Shown in pieces: positions 16,236 through 24,069 of a DNA stretch of 33,454 nucleotides. The position numbers and the translations under genes were made by a program. Where the stretch lies: contig NZFU01000010.1 in assembly GCA_002689345.1 (NCBI GenBank), positions 1 to 33,454 of the forward strand, written 5' to 3'. Within the stretch, counting starts at the first letter, position 1; every line of letters starts with the position of its first letter. The notes below the pieces were generated by a model. That model was not told the DNA's origin and made no database searches. It saw nothing but the letters and a program-made list of their open reading frames with translations. This DNA is from Methanobacteriota archaeon (GTDB lineage Archaea > Thermoplasmatota > Poseidoniia > Poseidoniales > Poseidoniaceae).

Positions 16236-17662
16236 TCTTCCTCCCATAGGTGGGACGGGGTTGAATCAATTAATGAGCGTCCGGCTTGCTTTAGTCGCTT
16301 GAGGCGATGAATTACGAAACCAGTCATCCACATAGAAGGAATCGATAGGGCGATTGCTTTCCACATTTCATCATCACCATAATCGTTGATAATTTTGACT
16401 TCAATGACATCATCGGTTTTTTCTGCAGAGTTGTGAAGAATAACCAAATGCCATAATTTCGTTTCGGTTATTTTGTAATCATATGTTTCACCAGGCAGAA
16501 CCTCAATAACAGTTTGATTTGCCTCTAATTCTGACCAATTGATTACTCCCTGGTCCATCGCTGAAACAGATTCTTCAACCCAAAGGACTGTGAATTTTAA
16601 TGTTAATGAATCATCTAAATTTGTAATAGATGTTGTTATTTCTTCATCAAATTGTAGCGGTGTGAGTATTTCATAGGTTGAATCCCCTCCTCCTAATCGC
16701 ATTGAGACTCTATCGTCAATGTTGTTTTCTTGATAGGAAACTGCTGATAGAACTAAGAATAATAATAGCAGAGTAGCGGCACCTTCCCAGAACGTATGAT
16801 TCATAACTTTCTTTTTTGTTACACCTTTGAACATAGAACCGTGGTCATTACGCATTCTTGGTTGTAGATGGTGGATAAATAATGCCCCTATACCTCCTAC
16901 AATCATTCCCAGTGGGATATCGACTAGCCAGTGTATACCTAGGTAAGCAATTGTGAAAATGAATAGTATTGTATTGATGACGATAAAAAGGTGATATGGC
17001 CAGTGTGTCCATTCACGCATTTTGATATTCTTCTCTTTACAATGCAGCCAATTTAGAAGAATCATTCCGAATGGAATTGCTACGTGTAATGAAGGAACCG
17101 CATTATCCAGAGGGTCATGCGTTGCATAGAATACTGTGTACCACCCATCATGATACAACAAAGCATCCATTCCTGGGATCCATGATGACGTAACTTCAAC
17201 ATTGAAGAATAGGTAATATGGTACAGCTAAGGCATAAATTAGAAGATAATTCAATGTGACCTTATCGGTCATGTCCCTCTCGCCTACATAGGCAAAATAG
17301 ACGGTTGTAATGTAAATTAAGAACAGATAAATAAACAGGTAATGGAAATTTAGGAATTCAGTTAACCAAGCGTTTTCAAAAGTCTGCTGAACCCATAATG
17401 TTGCATTTCCTTCAAGGGAATATATCCATTCAGTCCAGTTGCCAGTCCTGATTTTAATGGGTTCATTTAGGTCATCAGTTAATGCCTTCCACTTGATAAT
17501 GAAAAGATATCCTAATGCGTGTAGATAGTATCTTTTTTCATGAATAACCTGGAACATTTTTCCAAAAGGTGTCCGAGTTTCCTTTCTGCCCAGAGTGAAT
17601 AGCCAACAGATAGCCGGTGTGAGGATTAGGATTAATCCCATCATCACCGTGTACGGGCTCAT
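16232..17662 (-). CDS. PAP2-superfamily (Aur1-like) membrane protein
   Basis: 476 residues from the ATG at 17662, which has GGGAGC six bases upstream; a GTG at 17701 overlapping the previous stop is the alternative. About seven to nine membrane helices. The PAP2 lipid-phosphatase/transferase core shows in DNAVPSLHVAIPFGMIL (motif 2, His) and AYLGIHWLVDIPLGM (motif 3, HxxxD), with the spacing of the Aur1/IPT subgroup, so the active site faces outward. It likely removes or transfers a phospho-headgroup on a lipid. After the core come a helix, an extracytoplasmic beta-rich domain (about 300-430; FDEEITTSITNLDDSLTLKF) and a final helix with a basic tail. This extra domain is not part of the usual family. 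The stop overlaps tatC. Confidence 0.75.
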   Translation of the reverse strand: MSPYTVMMGLILILTPAICWLFTLGRKETRTPFGKMFQVIHEKRYYLHALGYLFIIKWKALTDDLNEPIKIRTGNWTEWIYSLEGNATLWVQQTFENAWLTEFLNFHYLFIYLFLIYITTVYFAYVGERDMTDKVTLNYLLIYALAVPYYLFFNVEVTSSWIPGMDALLYHDGWYTVFYATHDPLDNAVPSLHVAIPFGMILLNWLHCKEKNIKMREWTHWPYHLFIVINTILFIFTIAYLGIHWLVDIPLGMIVGGIGALFIHHLQPRMRNDHGSMFKGVTKKKVMNHTFWEGAATLLLLFLVLSAVSYQENNIDDRVSMRLGGGDSTYEILTPLQFDEEITTSITNLDDSLTLKFTVLWVEESVSAMDQGVINWSELEANQTVIEVLPGETYDYKITETKLWHLVILHNSAEKTDDVIEVKIINDYGDDEMWKAIALSIPSMWMTGFVIHRLKRLKQAGRSLIDSTPSHLWEEE

Positions 17663-17673
17663 GTTAATGCTCC

Positions 17674-17690
17674 CATAGCCTATGGCTATG
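17674..17690. promoter_or_regulatory. Perfect hairpin at the PAP2 ribosome binding site
   Basis: CATAGCC-TAT-GGCTATG: a seven-base-pair stem with a three-base loop. On the minus-strand message it abuts the GGGAGC ribosome binding site of the PAP2-like gene, sharing one base, and lies between the MFS stop (17698) and the ATG at 17662. It could tune translation of the second cistron or be an RNA-end signal. No T-tract follows. Confidence 0.35.
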
Positions 17691-17697
17691 AGCGTTT

Positions 17698-19464
17698 TCA
17701 CTCAGAGGAGGCTGAACGGTTTCTTTCATCCTCTGCTTTGGCTACTGCAATACCATCTTCAACATCGACCTTGCGCAGAATTATGACTCCTGCAATAATC
17801 AATGTAGATAGTGCGAAAATACCGACTCTTGAGTCAAACCACACAGTCATCAGTGAGTAAATTAGAGGACCAAGTAAAGCTGCTACTTTTCCAAAGAATC
17901 CGAAGAAACCGAAGAACTCGGCAGACCTTGTTTCAGGGACCATCTGTCCAAACATTGAGCGAGCAAGTCCTTGAGATCCACCTAGTAGGGCTCCTGCAAA
18001 TACGCCCAGTAGTAGGAATTGGAAGAATACGGTCATTCCAAGTGGTGCCCAAACCCAAGAGCGTACAGTTTCAGGGATGAAATCAAGCGTGCCATCTCCA
18101 AGGTTAGATGGATGATCTATCCCCACTCCTGTTTGTCCTCCTAATTCACCCTCTTCAACACTATATGAGAATCGGGATTCATCCATTGAGGCATCTAGTG
18201 TAGCAAGGTTTTCAGCAGTCAAATCTACTGCCATTGGAATCGGCTTACCATCCTCGTCAAAGGCCCATTTGACTGCATATCCTTGCCTTTTCACATCATC
18301 ATTTTCTTCAACAGGTAAAATATCTTCATTATCTAATGCCCATATTTGTTCATCATCATCTGGAAGTGCTGCTATGTTGTTCACATCTTCTCTGGCTTCT
18401 ACAACATATGTGCCATTTTCTTCATCCCAGGTGTATTGGATGTCGAATTCATCATGGTTTTCGAGTTCTAGTGGTGCGAATGAGAGCGCCCCTACTATGA
18501 CAAAACACCAACATACTAATGAAAATTGCAGCGCCTTCTTAGTGCCCCATTTTTCTGCTAATTTAGTAAATCCAATTGCTGCAGGAGCGGCTACGAATTG
18601 TATAATTACAATCGTCACAATCAGTCCGGTTAATGTTAGTCCAAGAACAACGACTCCGAATACTCCTGCTAGAGCAGTAACTGAATTTATTCCATCGATA
18701 AAACAGAAGTAAGCAATCATGTAAATGAATAGTGTTCTGAAACTCTTGATGCCTTTCAAGGTAGAATATACTTCACCAAGAGCCATCTTAGTGGAGGCTA
18801 CCAATCCCATTGGTTCCATTTCATCTTCAATATGTGGTTCAGGTACTAGGTTGAAGGTCATTTGAGCGAATCCAAGCCACCATAGTCCAGAGGAGGCCAT
18901 GACGAATGGAATCACCCACGACCCATCAAGAGTTTGCACCATTACCAAGTGAACAACAAGTAGGATGCCACCACCTAGGTAACCTGCTGCAAATGCCTTG
19001 TTGGAAATCGAATCCATTTCAGTATCTTTGCCCATGTGTGGAAGAAGTGCATTGTAGAATACTCCTGCTCCATTCAGGCCAACATTCGCAATCATGAACA
19101 TAATTAGGGCCCAAATCCACCCCATTGACACACCAAGGAATGGGGATGCTGCTAACAGAACACAAGAAATCGCACCAACCCATGTCAATATTCTGAGCCA
19201 CCACATTTTGATCATTCTACGGTCGGCAATAACTCCCAAAGATGGCGCACATAGTGCAACAATCAGGGCTCCAACCATCACTGCTCCTGAAAACATAGCA
19301 TCAGCAGTCCATTCTGAGCCAAGGAATTTAGTTGAAATTCCGTTTGCCTCAGCAAATAGGTAAGCGAACCATGCTGGGAATACAGCAGTTGTTACTGATG
19401 TTTCAAATGCACTCTTTCCCCAATCATATGCACAATATCCTCGTACGCGTTGGTCTTCTGCCAT
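17698..19464 (-). CDS. MFS transporter, UMF1/Atg22-like, with ectodomain insertion
   Basis: 588 residues, twelve-helix major facilitator. The UMF1/Atg22 signature is clear: GYCAYDWGKSAFETSVTTAVFPAWFAYLF (9-37) at the first helix, PSLGVIADRR (74-83, the loop 2-3 motif), NKAFAAGYLGGGILLVVHL (155-173), and near the C-terminus GGSQGLARSMFGQMVPETRSAEFFGFFGFFGKVAALLGP. Some bacterial and fungal relatives are tied to amino-acid export or uptake; the substrate here is unknown. Odd: residues about 332-470, between two helices, form an acidic soluble segment that is not part of the family and has sharp borders. A TATA-like box (19486-19493) lies about 25 nt upstream. First gene of the MFS/PAP2/tatC operon; its stop overlaps the alternative PAP2 GTG. 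Confidence 0.85.
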   Translation of the reverse strand: MAEDQRVRGYCAYDWGKSAFETSVTTAVFPAWFAYLFAEANGISTKFLGSEWTADAMFSGAVMVGALIVALCAPSLGVIADRRMIKMWWLRILTWVGAISCVLLAASPFLGVSMGWIWALIMFMIANVGLNGAGVFYNALLPHMGKDTEMDSISNKAFAAGYLGGGILLVVHLVMVQTLDGSWVIPFVMASSGLWWLGFAQMTFNLVPEPHIEDEMEPMGLVASTKMALGEVYSTLKGIKSFRTLFIYMIAYFCFIDGINSVTALAGVFGVVVLGLTLTGLIVTIVIIQFVAAPAAIGFTKLAEKWGTKKALQFSLVCWCFVIVGALSFAPLELENHDEFDIQYTWDEENGTYVVEAREDVNNIAALPDDDEQIWALDNEDILPVEENDDVKRQGYAVKWAFDEDGKPIPMAVDLTAENLATLDASMDESRFSYSVEEGELGGQTGVGIDHPSNLGDGTLDFIPETVRSWVWAPLGMTVFFQFLLLGVFAGALLGGSQGLARSMFGQMVPETRSAEFFGFFGFFGKVAALLGPLIYSLMTVWFDSRVGIFALSTLIIAGVIILRKVDVEDGIAVAKAEDERNRSASSE

Positions 19465-19485
19465 AGTTGACGAGTTACATTTTGC

Positions 19486-19493
19486 TTTATGAT
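19486..19493 (-). promoter_or_regulatory. Weak TATA-like promoter of the MFS operon
   Basis: Minus-strand ATCATAAA centred about 25 nt before the MFS ATG, consistent with leaderless transcription. It lies in the 91-bp gap shared with the divergent GDPD gene. Sequence inference only. Confidence 0.3.
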
Positions 19494-19555
19494 GGTTGGG
19501 CAGGATTTGATTTCCGGCACATGATTCAATAACAACATCATATCAAGCGGCTTCA

Positions 19556-20569
19556 ATGGTGTACACTCCACCACCTGAAAACACGCATGCTTCCTTGGTG
19601 GAAGCTATGCAAAAGATGGATGGTGTGGAATTCGACCTACGTCTCACTGCTGATGACCAATTGGTTGTGCATCACGACCACATAGTTTCTATTCCAAATG
19701 AAATGCTAGATGGGCGTTCAAAAATTGTTGAAGAATGGGATTTAGCTGATCTGGAAAAGGTTGGTTTTTGCTCTTTTGAGAGGTTAATGTCTGACAAGGA
19801 ATGGCTAATTCCTTGGCAAGAGCACTCAAAAGTGGCATGCTTGGAAATCAAAAGAAGTCTACCTGTCATTGCAAAAGACCCTACTTCTCGGATGGCACGA
19901 ATAATGGAGTTAGCTAGTGAAATGGTTGACGAGGCGGGGATTCATCAACAAGCTGCGGTTTTCTATGCCTTCCATCGACCTATGGCAAAGGTGGCTAAAT
20001 TATCAGGATCTGATCGGCCATGGTCCAGGTTGCTTCCAATTGTACCTAGGACGGGGTCACATAATAGCAAAAGATTACGAGCGTTACCAGAGTTTTTTGC
20101 TAACTCGTTTAATCGATTACTAAGGTCCCAGAGGAATTCTGGTGCTCCCATGATGCCATGTGCAGTAGATTATTTCGAAGGATTCAAGCGGTATATTCAC
20201 CTTGGAAGGCCAGTAGGTCTCAAAGGAAGACAATTGAGACGTTTAGAAAAAATCAAGGCTGATTTCCCTGTTTATGTTTGGCCAGGTCACCCTTATCTGG
20301 AGAGAGATTTACTGGATGCAGGTTTGTCTATTTTGACTGATTATGCTGACCCTGAACTGAAGTTACCATGTGGTAGTAATAGATGGTTAAGGCCTGCAAC
20401 CATGCCACTGACAGATGACCAGTGGCTTGGATTGAAGAATGGAATTATTCCCGAAGATATTGCTCCATGGCATGAATTAAGTGATGAGCAATTAGGTTGG
20501 GATGCTGTAAGAATCATCGGTCACAGAGGTTGTGGAAAAACCTCGAGACCAGTTATTCAATCAATATGA
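19556..20569 (+). CDS. GDPD-family phosphodiesterase, apparently circularly permuted
   Basis: 337 residues with every hallmark of glycerophosphodiester phosphodiesterases but in rotated order. The chain opens with TPPPENTHASL (PENT, 7-10), then GVEFDLRLTADDQLVVHHD (E25, D27, H40), CLEIKR (E97, K99), and a late-barrel strand LSILTDYADPEL (258-268). The HRG strand that normally begins the family is at the very end: VRIIGHRGCGKTSRP (319-332, H323, R324). The in-frame sequence upstream of the ATG, back to a stop at 19508, holds no HRG. Joining C- to N-terminus recreates the normal HRG...PENT order. The enzyme would cut glycerophosphodiesters to glycerol phosphate and an alcohol. No signal peptide, so cytoplasmic. 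Its last 13 bases overlap the citrate synthase gene convergently. Confidence 0.8.
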   Translation: MVYTPPPENTHASLVEAMQKMDGVEFDLRLTADDQLVVHHDHIVSIPNEMLDGRSKIVEEWDLADLEKVGFCSFERLMSDKEWLIPWQEHSKVACLEIKRSLPVIAKDPTSRMARIMELASEMVDEAGIHQQAAVFYAFHRPMAKVAKLSGSDRPWSRLLPIVPRTGSHNSKRLRALPEFFANSFNRLLRSQRNSGAPMMPCAVDYFEGFKRYIHLGRPVGLKGRQLRRLEKIKADFPVYVWPGHPYLERDLLDAGLSILTDYADPELKLPCGSNRWLRPATMPLTDDQWLGLKNGIIPEDIAPWHELSDEQLGWDAVRIIGHRGCGKTSRPVIQSI

Positions 20570-21723
20570 CGAAGAGTTTGTTCTTCAGCGATGTATTTTG
20601 GACGGTAGATTGGGATTCCCTTTCCATTTCTCATCACAGTTCTTTCGTCTACAATTTGTGCTCCAATTCCTGCAACCCGCGCCCATCCAAAGAAGGTGGT
20701 GTAGTACTCAGCATCTTGTAGCCCAACATAGTTGAGTAGAGTTCCGCTAGCGATATCGACATTTGCATTAGGGTTTCGAATCTTTGGATTTTCAGATAGT
20801 ACCATCGGTGCAACTTGGCGTAACACACGAATGATTCTGAAGTATTCATCATCAGGGCAAATCTCTTCTCCCAATGCGAATTGAGCAGACGCCCTTGGGT
20901 CTTCAGTTCGTAGAACTGCATGTCCAAATCCAAATACAGGACGCTTTGCTTCCAATTCACCGCGAACAAATCTTTCTACTTCAGCAGGGTCTGAAGTTCC
21001 GATTCTCTTTACGAATTCAAAACACGATTGATTAGCACGCCCATGCAATGGGCCAGAAAGAGCATTCATAGCTCCAGCCATCGATGAATAAACAGTAGCA
21101 TGGCCACTAGCGACGGCCTTGCCTGCAAATGTGGAGAGATTACCTCCTCCATGGTCCATGTGTAACACTAGGTAGGTTGACAGGACACGATTCATTACAG
21201 CATTGTCTACATTGTCAAGATCTAGAGTTTTGGTAAATCGCCCTACCAGTGGGAGAGAGAGGTCGTCTTCAGGAATATTCTCAATTCGGTTTTCCCGGTA
21301 GCGGAAAATCAACCCCATCAATCGAGGCATTCGAGCAATGAGATTCATGGCATCTTCTCGCCAATCATCGACTCCACCTAACATTCCAAGTGAATGAATG
21401 CCTATTGAAAGCCAATCCATCGGATGGCCATCTTTTGGAAGAGTAGCTAGTATTTGTTCAAGGCCATCGGGAATTTCCCCACGAGATTGCAAGTCATTTC
21501 TGAACTCAACAGATTGTTCAATATTTGGCAATTCTTTGTGAAATAGAAGATATACGATGTCTTCGGGTGACATCATGGCTAATTCACTAATTGGATATCC
21601 ACAGTAATGAACCCCCTCGTCCGGAGTGACATATGATGTTCTGCAAGTACCGACAGGGACCCCTCGCAAACCTGTATTCAGGTGGGCAGTGGTCAAGTCT
21701 AGAAGGGACTCTTCATCACTCAT
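20557..21723 (-). CDS. gltA: Citrate synthase, eukaryotic-like subtype
   Basis: 388 residues from the ATG at 21723 (MSDEESLLDL); a frame to 21756 adds eleven residues with no family match. Condenses acetyl-CoA and oxaloacetate. Seen: GLRGVPVGTCRTSYV with GVHYCGYPISELA, LHMDHGGGNLSTFAGK (H188 region), AGAMNALSGPLHGRANQ (catalytic H227), FGFGHAVLRTEDPRA (264-278), PNANVDIASGTLLNYVGL (catalytic D323) and YRPKYI. The wording GxGHAVLRxxDPR, AMNxLxGPLHGxANQ and NVDxxSGxLLxYxG, plus YYTTFFGWARVAGIGAQ, resembles mitochondrial-type enzymes and the eukaryote-like bacterial ones more than the common archaeal form. A TATA-like CTTATACC at 21758-21765 lies about 38 nt upstream, allowing a short leader. 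Confidence 0.93.
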   Translation of the reverse strand: MSDEESLLDLTTAHLNTGLRGVPVGTCRTSYVTPDEGVHYCGYPISELAMMSPEDIVYLLFHKELPNIEQSVEFRNDLQSRGEIPDGLEQILATLPKDGHPMDWLSIGIHSLGMLGGVDDWREDAMNLIARMPRLMGLIFRYRENRIENIPEDDLSLPLVGRFTKTLDLDNVDNAVMNRVLSTYLVLHMDHGGGNLSTFAGKAVASGHATVYSSMAGAMNALSGPLHGRANQSCFEFVKRIGTSDPAEVERFVRGELEAKRPVFGFGHAVLRTEDPRASAQFALGEEICPDDEYFRIIRVLRQVAPMVLSENPKIRNPNANVDIASGTLLNYVGLQDAEYYTTFFGWARVAGIGAQIVDERTVMRNGKGIPIYRPKYIAEEQTLRHID

Positions 21724-21757
21724 GATTTTCCACCAAGCACAGGGAAAAGCCACCACG

Positions 21758-21765
21758 GTATAAGG
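21758..21765 (-). promoter_or_regulatory. Possible TATA box of citrate synthase
   Basis: Minus-strand CTTATACC, centred about 38 nt before the ATG at 21723, which would give a leader of roughly ten bases. The 133-bp gap to the YkgJ gene holds nothing else I can name. Confidence 0.3.
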
Positions 21766-21856
21766 GCGACGCTAATTTTCATCGACAGAATCAGTTCCGG
21801 TGTATTTTGGAACACCTAGTGTTTTGGAGGCGAGATGTAACTTTTGTCAAAAAGTT

Positions 21857-22321
21857 TCATCGCTTTTTTATCGGCCATTCACGAAAGCCTCTCGTAGCAT
21901 CTCTATCAACGATTATTTTGTTTCTAATCGTATTTCCGTCAATGATGAAAGCCTCTTCAGATTCTAATCCTGGGCATTCACTAACCGTTTTTTTCCATGA
22001 CCTGTCCGAACGAACATTTTCAGCCCAAAAAGGGAATGATCTACATTGGGCTGGTCGTGATTCATATGTAGTGCACTTTTTGTCCTCATCAAGGTAAATA
22101 CAAATGTCGGTTAAAGGGTCAGATTTGAGAACCCATCTTCCATCCAAAGTTTGTCTACAATCTCTTTCTAACCATTCAGGGACCTCTAGCCCATGGTGTG
22201 AAGCCATTGTCTGAGCATCTTCGGGGCGTAGATATACAATTCCACCTGGCTGATCACAGCATTTACCACAATTGGGTTGGCATGAAAAAGGCACTCCTGC
22301 CATCCACCATGGTGGCTTCAT
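21857..22321 (-). CDS. YkgJ-family cysteine-cluster protein
   Basis: 154 residues. Seen: FSCQPNCGKCCDQPGGIVYL (C-x3-C-x2-CC, Cys14, 18, 21, 22), LRPEDAQTMASHHGL, then CIYLDEDKKCTTYESRPAQCRSFPFW and a last Cys in SECPGL. This is the YkgJ/FliN-like zinc- or iron-chelating cluster family (eight or so conserved Cys); some members relate to lysine methylation or metal handling, but the general function is not settled. The start shares ATGA with the stop of the DnaA-like ATPase, so the two are translationally coupled. Last gene of that operon. No membrane segment, so cytoplasmic. Confidence 0.9.
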   Translation of the reverse strand: MKPPWWMAGVPFSCQPNCGKCCDQPGGIVYLRPEDAQTMASHHGLEVPEWLERDCRQTLDGRWVLKSDPLTDICIYLDEDKKCTTYESRPAQCRSFPFWAENVRSDRSWKKTVSECPGLESEEAFIIDGNTIRNKIIVDRDATRGFREWPIKKR

Positions 22322-24069
22322 TCTTCTTCACCTAATGGTGTCAGAATCCGGATAGGAGTTAGCATTGTATGTTCGGGTACCTGTGCGATATTTCCGAGTA
22401 GCATCTCAATCTCTCCGATTCTATCTGCAATTAGGATTAATTCTTCAACAGTTGCCTCTTTGCTCATCTGAGCGAGAGTGTACATTTCATTTTCTAACTC
22501 AGCTAATTCATTTGATTGCTCGATATGGTCTCGACTCATTTGTTCAAACATTTCGTCAGTCATACTGTTGATACTAGAAGTTGTTTCTCTAGCACGAACT
22601 TTGTCAAGACCTCTAATTTCGGCATCACGCTGAACTAAGAAATCATCTTTTTCATCTACAGTTAAGGTAGTTGTGACGTGAGGAATTAGATTTTCGCTGG
22701 TCAAAACTTCGTGAAGTTCATCCTTTTCTGCAATGGTTAGTTCTGGGACTTCCCAATTATCACTCAGTTCGGGAAGTGGTGCGTTTAATTCAACACCTCC
22801 AATGTCCGTTCCTGTATAGACGTGATCTAGAGTTTCATTAACCACTCTAGATGCAATGTCCTCTAAATCTTCTCGTTCAGTGAAAATTTCTTGTTCAGTT
22901 TGCTGAACAGGGACTTCATTGAGAATATTTGTCACATCATGTGCAGTGATTATTCTCTCACCTGATTCAATTGCCAAAGCCACCTTTTCGAACGCAGCAT
23001 CGGTACTTCTCCAATCACCATCTCCATGCTTGACAATTCGAGCAAGCATGGCATCATCGAGTAGTAGAGCGCGACCCCCTGCAGAGCGTCTCAAATGAGT
23101 TATTAGCGAAGAGGAACTTGGTTTTCTAATCCAAATACTTGTGGCAGAACGCATTACCTCCCATAATCTTCGGGCTTGCCATTCATTGGAATCAACCCTT
23201 GATGTGGCGATGACTTGTATTCCTAGATTTAGTGCATAATCAATCATTAAACCAATTTCTGTTGCAATTCTTTCCTCGGCTAAATGAAGGTCATCAATTG
23301 CGATTAAATTTGCATGAGCGACCGCATCTTCCCAACCCTCAGGTAAAGATTCCCAAGATCGCATTGCAGATATTGATAACAAGTGGACATTACCATCTTG
23401 TCTTCGAATCATCGCTTGAACAGATGCGCTAAGTATGTGTGATTTCCCACATCCGCTTTCACCCAAAACCAATAATGGATTCATGGTGATTCCCGGCTTG
23501 TCAATTACCTTTTCACAAGCCATCGATGCTCTGGAGTTTTCTTCAACCACATGCCAAGTTTTCCATGTATTGTGGTCGGATAAATGCTGAACTGGCGGCC
23601 ATTTCGGTCTAAATGATAAGTCCTTCAATGCATAATCAGTTGAGTTGGTGGAATAACCTCTTTGAGAGTCTAGGACTTCTGCCCAAATCGGTCTTCCATC
23701 TTTCAATACTCCGAGGGAATCACCTAGCATCTCATCTTCTATTTCATCAGTAACCTGTCTCTCTCTCATTCCGCCAATGCGCTTTGCAGCAATTTGAGCG
23801 AGAGAACTTTCGCCTTCATCCAAGTCAATACTTGGTCTCCACTGTGGAGCCTCTCCTAGGATTTGGTCAGCTACCATGTCAAATGCAGGCCGGGTTTTAA
23901 CACCGGTTCGAGTAATCAGGTCTCCATCTCTTGTGTCTTGAGTTTCAGAAACACCACGGAGTGTATTCAATTTGGAAAGTGCAGGTCTACCTGATGGGGA
24001 CTGCTTCCCTAGGGTCTGTCTAGCATTTGCAAGAGCAAGTTGGAGTTTTTCATGATGCGAAATCCTCAT
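22318..24069 (-). CDS. DnaA/Hda-like AAA+ ATPase
   Basis: 583 residues. A central AAA+ domain (about 165-385) follows the DnaA pattern: a lead-in NTWKTWHVVEENSRASMACEKV before NPLLVLGESGCGKSHILSA (Walker A 203-210), LIAIDDLHLAEERIATEIGL (Walker B with IDD, 255-260), IQVIATSR (sensor 1), RRLWEVMRSA where DnaA has its RLxSR arginine motif, and GDWRSTDAAFEKVAL matching the sensor 2 xxRxLEGAL region. The N-terminal 160 residues are basic and unassigned. The C-terminal 190 are acidic and helical (possible coiled coil about 500-560) and show no DnaA-box-binding helix-turn-helix. Hence a DnaA-fold ATPase, not a plain DnaA. Start and stop are ATGA-coupled to both neighbours. It may be a loader or regulator acting with the DUF835 protein (inference). 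Confidence 0.75.
   Translation of the reverse strand: MRISHHEKLQLALANARQTLGKQSPSGRPALSKLNTLRGVSETQDTRDGDLITRTGVKTRPAFDMVADQILGEAPQWRPSIDLDEGESSLAQIAAKRIGGMRERQVTDEIEDEMLGDSLGVLKDGRPIWAEVLDSQRGYSTNSTDYALKDLSFRPKWPPVQHLSDHNTWKTWHVVEENSRASMACEKVIDKPGITMNPLLVLGESGCGKSHILSASVQAMIRRQDGNVHLLSISAMRSWESLPEGWEDAVAHANLIAIDDLHLAEERIATEIGLMIDYALNLGIQVIATSRVDSNEWQARRLWEVMRSATSIWIRKPSSSSLITHLRRSAGGRALLLDDAMLARIVKHGDGDWRSTDAAFEKVALAIESGERIITAHDVTNILNEVPVQQTEQEIFTEREDLEDIASRVVNETLDHVYTGTDIGGVELNAPLPELSDNWEVPELTIAEKDELHEVLTSENLIPHVTTTLTVDEKDDFLVQRDAEIRGLDKVRARETTSSINSMTDEMFEQMSRDHIEQSNELAELENEMYTLAQMSKEATVEELILIADRIGEIEMLLGNIAQVPEHTMLTPIRILTPLGEEE

Noticed and set aside
19465-19555. Possible lost N-terminal HRG of the GDPD gene through frameshift
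   Set aside because: The in-frame extension back to the stop at 19508 encodes no HRG, and I saw none in the rest of the short gap to the divergent MFS gene, so simple truncation or frameshift does not explain the motif order.
22318-24069. Genuine replication initiator DnaA
   Set aside because: No domain IV helix-turn-helix or DnaA boxes nearby; only the ATPase core matches.
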